In this document: in pieces, positions 58,137 through 64,000 of the stretch | Numbering within the stretch: position 1 is the first letter of the stretch | Layout: every line of letters starts with the position of its first letter | Source: Rhodoblastus sp963727035 | Lineage (GTDB): Bacteria > Pseudomonadota > Alphaproteobacteria > Rhizobiales > Beijerinckiaceae | DNA length: 64,000 nucleotides | NCBI GenBank assembly: GCA_963727035.1 | Contig: CAVSEY010000021.1 | Coordinates: 124,001 to 188,000 of the forward strand | Direction: 5' to 3' | Position numbers and translations under genes: made by a program | The notes under the pieces: generated by a model | The model's input: the letters and a program-made list of their open reading frames with translations, nothing else | What the model was told of the DNA's origin: nothing | Database searches by the model: none

Positions 58137-59572
58137 ATGGAGCCTGAAGCGCAATCGAGTGAAGCGCGTTTTGTTGCGTATGTCGATGCGTTGTCAGCAG
58201 TTTTAGGACGCGAGGACCGGGCTCGTCCACTCAAGGATTATTGCACCGGACTGTTGATGCCGGGCGAGCGCAAAAGCGTCGAGCCTATGGCGGCGGTGGT
58301 GGCTCCAGCTCGCGTCTCGGCGAAACATCAATCGCTGCTGCATTTGGTGGGTCAGGCGGCGTGGTCAGACGAGGCGGTTCTCGACAAAGTTAGGGAACTC
58401 GTCTCCCCGGCGATCGAAGCGCAAGGCGGGATCGAGGCTAGGATGGTCGGACGACACCGGCTTTGCGAAGAAGGGCGTTCACTCGGTCGGCGTCGCGCGG
58501 CAATATTGCGGCCGGCTCGGCAAGACCGACAATTGCCAGATCGCGGTGACGCTCTCGATCGCCAATCACGCAGCGAGCCTGCCGATCGCCTATCGGCTGT
58601 ATTTACCCGAGGACTGGGCGCAAGACGCGGTGCGCCGCCAGAAAACCCGTGTCCCGGACGATGTGAAGTTCCAGACCAAACCCGAGATCGCGCTCGATCA
58701 GGTCCGCGCCGCGCTTGCGTCCGGCATGGCGCTTAGGGTGGTGCTGGCCGACGCCGGCTACGGGGTCGATGGCGCGTTCCGCTCCGGCGTCGCCGCCCTG
58801 GGATTGACCTATGCGGTGGGCGTGCAATCGACACTCAGCGTTTGGCCGCCTGGCGCGGAGCCCTTGCCGCCCGCCCCCTTGGAGCGAACACGGGCGCAAG
58901 CCGGCGCGCGTGCGCCGCGACGCCGATCATGCGCCCGTTAGCGCCAAGAAGTTGGCGATGGGGCTGGCCCCGGCGGCTTGGCGGACGGTGTCCTGGCGCG
59001 AGGGCTCCGACGACGCCTTGTCCTCTCGCTTCGCCGCCGTGCGGATAAGGCCGGCCTCGCGCGACTGGAAACGATCAACGCCCCATCCCCGCGAATGGCT
59101 TCTCATCGAATGGCCAGAGGCTAAGAAGGCCAACGAAATACTGGCTGTCGACCCTTCCAGAAAATGTTCCTCTTGAGGTTCTCGTAGATACGGCGAAACT
59201 GCGCTGGCGCATCGAGCGCGACTATGAGGAGCTGAAAAGCGAACTCGGCCTCGCGCATTTCGAAGGGCGGGGATGGCGAGGTTTCCATCATCACGCAACG
59301 CTGTGCATCGCCGCCTATGGCTTCCTGATCCGCGAACAAGCAGCAATATCCCCCCCTCAGCGCCCGGCCTCGCGAAACGGCTCCGCTATCCAATCGTCCG
59401 AGACCCCGAGGCGCCGCCGATCCGACCCGAACGACACGTCGAAAACTCGATCGCGACAATCCGCCGAAAGCTCACGGTCGCGCTGGCCCGGACCTTTATG
59501 CGCTGTCCGTGCTGTCTTGCACGCACACAGAGCTGGCGCCGCTTGTTTGGACAGCGCCCCGCGGAAATTAAG
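58137..59572 (+). pseudogene. IS701-family transposase, multiply frameshifted
   Basis: From the ATG at 58137: CTGLLMPGERKSVEPMAAVV and VGQAAWSDEAVLDKVRELV. The sense then moves frame near 58,450 (DDTGFAKKGVHSVGVARQYC, SLPIAYRLYLPEDWAQDAVR, VVLADAGYGVDG), near 58,885 (SAKKLAMGLAPAAWRTVSWR), near 59,137 (LRWRIERDYEELKSELGLAH) and again around the C run near 59,350 (PPIRPERHVENSIATIRRKL). Most catalytic blocks are present but no single frame survives, so it is inactive unless these are sequence errors. The IS3 element abuts its right end. Confidence 0.82.
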
Positions 59573-59673
59573 TGGATTCCTGCCGGGTTATGCTGAACGC
59601 GGGGCTGAGCGATTTTTCCGCGGCGTCGGGAGGGCGTAGCCCGACCAGAGCTGCGGAAAATCTCTGGCGACGA

Positions 59674-60501
59674 TCATGCGGCCGCCGCCAGCGGTTGCCG
59701 GTTGAAATAAGCTTCATCAGGCGTGCGCCCGTCAAGGCTCGAATGTGGGCGTCCTTGATTGTAGAAGGTCAGATATCGGCCAATTGACGCCCGCGCCTCG
59801 GAGACACTGTCGTAGGCTTTCAAATAGACCTCCTCGTATTTGACGCTGCGCCAGAGTCGTTCGACGAACACGTTGTCGCGCCATGCGCCTTTGCCATCCA
59901 TGCTGATTGAAACGCCCGCCGTCGTCAGAACGCTCGTGAACTCGTGGCTGGTGAACTGGCTGCCCTGATCCGTGTTGAAGATCTCCGGCTTGCCATGGCG
60001 CGCCAGCGCCTCCTCCAAGGCCTCAACACAGAAGGCGGCCTCCATCGTGATCGACACGCGATGCGCCAGGACCCGGCGGCTGGCGACGTCGACCACCGCC
60101 GCGAGATAGACGAAGCCGCGCCGCATCGGGATGTAGGTGATGTCCATCGCCCAGACGTGGTTCGGACGATCGACCTTCACCCCGCGCAGCAGGTAGGGAT
60201 AAATCTTGTGTCCCGGCGCAGGCTTGCTGGTGTTCGGGCGACGATAGATCGCCTCGATGCCCATGCGCTTCATCAGGGTTGAGACGCGGCGACGACTGAT
60301 CGCGACGCCCTCGCGCTGCAACAGCAACGCCAGCATCCGCGCCCCGGCGAACGGATAGTCGAGATGCAATTCGTCGAGCCGGCGCATCAACGCCAATGTC
60401 TCGGCCGAAATCGGTCGAGGCTGGTAGTAGACCGTGCTGCGCGCGAGGTTCAAAACCTTCGCCTGGCGCACGACCGGAAGGTCATGGTTGCGGTCGATCA
60501 T
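59674..60501 (-). CDS. IS3-family transposase OrfB
   Basis: 275 residues with the HTH_21 part (YPFAGARMLALLLQREGVAI) and the rve-type DDE core: VWAMDITYIPMRRGFVYLAA (first Asp), FNTDQGSQFTSHEF (second Asp) and DNVFVERLWRSVKYEEVYL (Glu). The start overlaps the OrfA stop (ATGA at 60501-60498); in this family an OrfAB fusion is usually made by ribosomal slippage in such an overlap. Intact and possibly active. Confidence 0.93.
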   Translation of the reverse strand: MIDRNHDLPVVRQAKVLNLARSTVYYQPRPISAETLALMRRLDELHLDYPFAGARMLALLLQREGVAISRRRVSTLMKRMGIEAIYRRPNTSKPAPGHKIYPYLLRGVKVDRPNHVWAMDITYIPMRRGFVYLAAVVDVASRRVLAHRVSITMEAAFCVEALEEALARHGKPEIFNTDQGSQFTSHEFTSVLTTAGVSISMDGKGAWRDNVFVERLWRSVKYEEVYLKAYDSVSEARASIGRYLTFYNQGRPHSSLDGRTPDEAYFNRQPLAAAA

Positions 60502-60806
60502 TTCTTTGCGCTCAGCAGGCCGGCCTTGCTGAGCGCGCCGGACAAAAAATCATTCTCAAGCGCCAGCTCTCCGATCTTCGCGTGCAGCGCCTTCAAATCC
60601 ACCGTCGGCTCAGCGGCCCACGCCTTGTCCTGACCGAACACGTCGGCGGCGCCCTCCAAAAGCTGGCTCCTCCACGTCGTGATCTGGTTAGGATGCACGT
60701 CAAACTGCTGCGCCAACTCCGATAGCGTTTTCTCGCCCTTGATGGCGGCCAGCGCCACTTTCGCTTTGAATGCCGGAGAATGCGTCCGGCGGCTTCTCTT
60801 CGTCAT
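60498..60806 (-). CDS. IS3-family transposase OrfA
   Basis: 102 residues from the ATG at 60806 (AGGAG upstream), beginning MTKRSRRTHSPAFKAKVALA; the helix-turn-helix TLSELAQQFDVHPNQITTWR binds the element ends, and the C-terminal leucine-zipper part (LHAKIGELALENDFLSGAL) is typical. The longer in-frame start at 60860 would extend into the terminal repeat. Confidence 0.92.
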   Translation of the reverse strand: MTKRSRRTHSPAFKAKVALAAIKGEKTLSELAQQFDVHPNQITTWRSQLLEGAADVFGQDKAWAAEPTVDLKALHAKIGELALENDFLSGALSKAGLLSAKK

Positions 60807-60967
60807 CTTTGCTCCTGAAATGCGGCCCACATCTTGGCCGCCGTCAGGCAGAAAATCCACTCAAGCTACTGTCCGAATTCGCGGCGCCGGCTCTCACCTC
60901 GGAGAGCGACGTGACGCAGTAGAACTAAGACAACGATCACATCCAGCATTTTGTCCTCAAATTTTGC

Positions 60968-62059
60968 CTACTTCGTCGATAAATCTAACGCTTGGTGCCC
61001 ACGCCTGACGGCAGCGATGATTTTGTCAGGATCGGCGGTCCATGTGAACGGCTTCGATTGCTGATTATGTTCTTCGAGGAAGCGGTTGATGGCAGCCTGG
61101 AGGTCAGTGATCGAATGAAACACGCCGCGCTTCAGCCTCCGCTTGGTGAGAATGGCGAAGAAGCCTTCGACGGCGTTGACCCATGACGCCGATGTGGGCG
61201 TGAAATGGAAAGTCCAGCGCGGATGCCGATCCAGCCATTGGCGCACCTTGGGATGCTTGTGGGCGGCGTAATTGTCGAGGATTACGTGGACAACCTTGCC
61301 GGCCGGGACTTCGGCCTCGATAGCGTTGAGAAAGCGGATAAACTCCTTGATGGCGATGATCCGCTTGCATTGTTGCGGCCGATCACCTTGCCGTCGAGAA
61401 CGCTTAAGAGCGTCGAACAACGTCGTTGTGCCGTGCCGCTTGCAATCGTGGGTCATGGTTCCGACGAGGCCCTTCTTGAAAGGCAGACCCGGTTGGGTGC
61501 GGTCGAGTGCTTGAAAATGGATTTTCTCTGTCGGCCGAAAGGACGATCGCATGTGCCGGTGGATCGACGTAAAGCTCGAACGACATCGTCGCAATTTAGC
61601 GACAAACTTTGAGTCGATGGAGAGCTTGAACTGGCGGACCCGATGCGGCTGGAGACCGTGGGCGCGCCAGATGCGCTGGACCGAACTGACCGAAACGCCA
61701 ACGGCCTTGGCCATCATCACGCCGGTCCAGTGCGTTGTTTCGCCGGGCGGATCCGTGAGCGTGAAAGCGACGATCCTTTCGACGACGTCAGCGCCGAGCG
61801 GTTCGATGCGGGCGGGCCGCGTTCTGTCACGAAGGAGGCCGTCGAAACCCTCCTCCATGAACCGCTCCTGCCAGCGCCAGACGCAAGTCTTGGACTTGCC
61901 GGTTCGCCGCATGATCTCGCTCGTGCCGATCGCGTCGGCGCTGAGCAAAATGATTTCCGCCCGCCAGGCATGTTTTTGGGCAGCGTTTCGGTCTCGGACC
62001 AAGGCGTCAAGCCGGCGTCGATCCAAAGCGGATACTGTGATGGAAATTCCCGTGCGCAT
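60968..62059 (-). CDS. IS630-family transposase with internal out-of-frame segments
   Basis: From the ATG at 62059 (MRTGISITVSALDRRRLDAL) the HTH part (GTSEIMRRTGKSKTCVWRWQ) and the DDE core VHVILDNYAAHKHPKVRQWL, then FTPTSASWVNAVEGFFA, are normal. Two stretches are odd: about 61,520-61,590, where family sequence LYVDPPAHAIVLSADRE appears in another frame, and about 61,345-61,395, where SVLDGKVIGRN appears in another frame. Each looks like a compensated pair of indels. The first removes the family's first catalytic Asp region, so the protein is probably inactive. Confidence 0.85.
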   Translation of the reverse strand: MRTGISITVSALDRRRLDALVRDRNAAQKHAWRAEIILLSADAIGTSEIMRRTGKSKTCVWRWQERFMEEGFDGLLRDRTRPARIEPLGADVVERIVAFTLTDPPGETTHWTGVMMAKAVGVSVSSVQRIWRAHGLQPHRVRQFKLSIDSKFVAKLRRCRSSFTSIHRHMRSSFRPTEKIHFQALDRTQPGLPFKKGLVGTMTHDCKRHGTTTLFDALKRSRRQGDRPQQCKRIIAIKEFIRFLNAIEAEVPAGKVVHVILDNYAAHKHPKVRQWLDRHPRWTFHFTPTSASWVNAVEGFFAILTKRRLKRGVFHSITDLQAAINRFLEEHNQQSKPFTWTADPDKIIAAVRRGHQALDLSTK

Positions 62060-62135
62060 CGCGCAAACTCGCACGCCCCGAAATCAACGGGAATCCATAA
62101 AAGGACTCTTGCGTCAGATTTCATCCACTAGCAGC

Positions 62136-62832
62136 CAGGGCTGTTCAGTCCTCTGAACTTTGAGAGGGCCCCGGGGATTCCCGCGAGCGAAAATATGTAA
62201 ATCTATCAGCGACAACCCGAATCGGAGGTGGTTGTCGCATGGCAGGGTCGCTATTGGAGGTTTTGCGCTCGATCCCGGATCATCGGCGCAAGGAAGGGCG
62301 CCGGTTTGAACTGGCGACGGTGCTGCTTTACGCCATCCTGGGCATGGTCGCCGGCGCCAATTCATATCGGCAGATGCACGAATTTATTCGCACCCATCGC
62401 CGCCGACTGAACGAAGCCTTTGGCCTGCATTTGCGCTACGCGCCGTCCTATACCGGGCTGCGGCTGATCTTGCAGGGGATCGATCCTGCGGCGCTGGAAG
62501 AAGCCTTTCGCCGCCATGCGGCCTCGATTGAAACGCCGCCTTCGCCGGAGGGGCCGGTGGCGATCGCCGTTGACGGCAAGACCCTGCGCGGCAGCTTCGA
62601 CGCCTTTTGCGATCGCAAGGCCGCCCACATGCTGTCGGCGCTGCGCCAAGCCGATCAAATCGTGCTTGGCCATCTGATGGTCGAGGAGAAGAGCAATGAG
62701 ATACCGGCGGCGCCGGAATTGATTGAGGCGCTCGGGTTGAAGGGCTGCCTCTTCACCCTCGACGCCGAGCATTGTCAAAAAAACGATCCCAGCTTGCGGC
62801 TTCCTGTGGGGATAGAAACGGTTTCGACCTAA
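62136..62832 (+). mobile_element. ISAs1-family element, truncated
   Basis: Begins at a plausible terminus CAGGGCTGTTCAG (62136). It contains the transposase start but loses family sequence after about 62,783, where IS110-type sequence takes over. The right half and terminus are absent from the window. Confidence 0.6.
62239..62832 (+). pseudogene. ISAs1-family transposase, 3-prime truncated
   Basis: N-terminal domain LLEVLRSIPDHRRKEGRRFE and GMVAGANSYRQMHEFIRTHR, then the first part of the DDE core AIAVDGKTLRGSFDA and GCLFTLDAEHCQKN. Intact relatives continue for well over 150 residues; here 17 unrelated codons follow and the frame stops at 62832. GGAGG lies upstream of the ATG. Disrupted by the IS110 insertion. 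Confidence 0.85.
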
Positions 62833-63007
62833 TCTGAGCACGGAAGGGAGCAGTCGATGAAGGCGTGGTGGTAATTGACCCCGCAAAAAAACATAATTCA
62901 TGGGCCGTTGCGAACTTGAGAGTGGCGACGTCCTCGGACGATCCCGATTAGGAAGTTGATCAATCGCGCAGCCCACCCCTTCCGCTTTTGTTTGCAGGAG
63001 GACTGAA
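62790..63007 (+). ncRNA. IS110 non-coding leader, candidate bridge RNA region
   Basis: About 220 non-coding bases between the truncated ISAs1 gene and the IS110 recombinase start. In IS110-group elements the non-coding end next to the recombinase encodes a structured bridge RNA whose loops pair with target and donor DNA. Position and size fit; I have not folded it or found the pairing loops, so this is placement by analogy. Confidence 0.4.
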
Positions 63008-64000
63008 ATGACGCGCAAGGAAATCGGCAAGGCGCCGGGCTCAGGGATGGCGATGGTGCATCCCAACGCGGCGGCGATCGATATCGGCGCCACGATGCAC
63101 ATGGCGGCGGTGGGAGCGGATCGGACATCGGATCCGGTTCAGAGTTTTGGCACGTTCACCGGGGACCTTCTCCGGCTTGCCGATTGGTTCGCCCAGTGCG
63201 GCGTCAAAACGGTCGTCATGGAATCGACTGGCGTTTACTGGATCCCGATCTTCGAATTGCTGGACGAACGCGGCTTCGAGGTCTCTCTGGTCAATGCTCG
63301 CAATTCCAAGCATGTTCCTGGCCGCAAGACTGACGTAAGCGACGCGCAATGGCTGCAACGCCTTCATTCGTATGGCTTGCTGCGCGCCAGTTTTCGGCCC
63401 AAGGGCGAGATTGCGGAACTTCGCGCATATCTCCGCCAGCGCGAGCGCCTACTCGATACCGCAGCCTCCCAGATCCAGCATATGCAAAAGGCCATGACGG
63501 AGATAAATCTTCAGCTTCATCATGTCGTGGCCGACATCACCGGGGCGACCGGCCTGCGCATCATCCGCGCGATCATCGCCGGGGAGCGCAGCCCGTCGGC
63601 GCTGGCGTCGATGCGCGATATACGCTGTCATTCCAGCGTGGAAATGATCGAAAAGGCGCTGACAGGCCATTATCGGGCCGAACATCTGTTCGTCCTGGAG
63701 CAAGCCGTGGCGCTCTACGACGTGTATCAGCAAAAAGTGTCCGCCTGCGACATCCGGATCAAATCCGTTATCACCGCGCTCAGTTCGGTTCGTGGCCGCC
63801 AAGAGGACGCAACACGCGCTGAAACAGTCTCGCCCAAACAGCACCGCCACCGGACTGCAAATGAGCCTGCTTTCGACGTCGGCCATTCGCTTCACACCCT
63901 GCTCGGAAAAGATCTCACCCGGATTGACGGCGTCGGGCCCTATCTGGCGCTCAAGCTCGTGTCCGAATGCGGGGACGATCTATCCGCATGGCCGAGTGCA
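63008..64000 (+). CDS. IS110-family transposase (DEDD recombinase), runs off the window
   Basis: Open frame of 331 codons without stop to the window end. The RuvC-like DEDD site is complete: Asp25 in AAIDIGATMHMAA, Glu72 in VVMESTGVYW, Asp109 and Asp112 in RKTDVSDAQWLQ. The coiled middle (AELRAYLRQRERLLDTAASQ) is normal and the region before the C-terminal domain begins TRIDGVGPYLALKLVSECG. The catalytic serine domain lies beyond the window. GGAGG precedes the ATG. Probably an intact element. Confidence 0.9.
   Translation, partial: MTRKEIGKAPGSGMAMVHPNAAAIDIGATMHMAAVGADRTSDPVQSFGTFTGDLLRLADWFAQCGVKTVVMESTGVYWIPIFELLDERGFEVSLVNARNSKHVPGRKTDVSDAQWLQRLHSYGLLRASFRPKGEIAELRAYLRQRERLLDTAASQIQHMQKAMTEINLQLHHVVADITGATGLRIIRAIIAGERSPSALASMRDIRCHSSVEMIEKALTGHYRAEHLFVLEQAVALYDVYQQKVSACDIRIKSVITALSSVRGRQEDATRAETVSPKQHRHRTANEPAFDVGHSLHTLLGKDLTRIDGVGPYLALKLVSECGDDLSAWPSA

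Larger units (their letters stand above)
59573..60859 (-). mobile_element. IS3-family insertion sequence, apparently complete
   Basis: The outermost bases, TGGATT at 59573 and AATCCA at 60854-60859, begin imperfect inverted repeats (TGGATTCCTGCC inward on the left, TGGATTTTCTGCC on the right), giving the TG...CA ends usual for the family. It encloses OrfA and OrfB in normal order. No convincing target-site duplication was seen in the flanking three to four bases. Confidence 0.75.

Overview
The window is high-GC chromosomal DNA from an alphaproteobacterium, most likely of the order Hyphomicrobiales (Rhizobiales). Evidence: a DUF1013/TrcR-type cell-cycle regulator beside ruvC; the order ruvCAB-ybgC-tolQRAB-pal-cpoB-tilS-ftsH-glmM; a serC leader RNA of the alphaproteobacterial type; a CIRCE operator before groES-groEL; and an IHF-alpha and NnrU typical of the group. 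A genus cannot be fixed from the sequence; a Beijerinckiaceae/Methylocystaceae-like relative is a guess.

Region 1 (about 1-29,200) is conserved core. It holds Holliday-junction processing (ruvC, ruvA, ruvB, with a VapBC-type toxin-antitoxin pair placed between ruvA and ruvB), the Tol-Pal envelope complex, tilS, ftsH, glmM, a RluA-family pseudouridine synthase, an HI0933-type flavoprotein, two hotdog thioesterases, serC-serA, accA, two L,D-transpeptidases, ihfA, groES-groEL, a Wzx-like flippase, nnrU and rpmB.

Region 2 (about 29,200-57,600) is an accessory surface-polysaccharide locus. After decayed insertion-sequence DNA come an AlgX/AlgJ-like SGNH protein, a TPR-DUF1796 protein, an FkbH-like protein with a free-standing acyl carrier protein, methyltransferases, an SGNH hydrolase-like protein, a GSCFA protein, several large glycosyltransferases (RgpF, WsaF and GT2 types) and an ABC capsule exporter (KpsT, KpsM, two KpsE/Wzz-like proteins). 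Two members of one unrecognised protein family (34,349 and 45,673) lie about 10 kb apart. Base composition falls visibly at about 34,200-39,800, suggesting separate acquisition. Read together, this is a locus that builds, decorates (acyl/glyceryl and methyl groups are the inferred candidates) and exports a surface glycan.

Region 3 (about 58,000-64,000) is an insertion-sequence cluster: a decayed IS701-family copy, a complete-looking IS3-family element, an IS630-family copy, an ISAs1-family gene cut short, and an IS110-family element that runs off the window and has a non-coding leader that could encode a bridge RNA.

Many otherwise normal genes carry single-base frame breaks (ruvB, cpoB, tilS, accA, a methyltransferase, a kpsE, rgpF and others), some of them in genes normally essential. 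This pattern suggests residual assembly errors at least as much as true pseudogenes, so frame-broken calls below are given as one gene with the break located.
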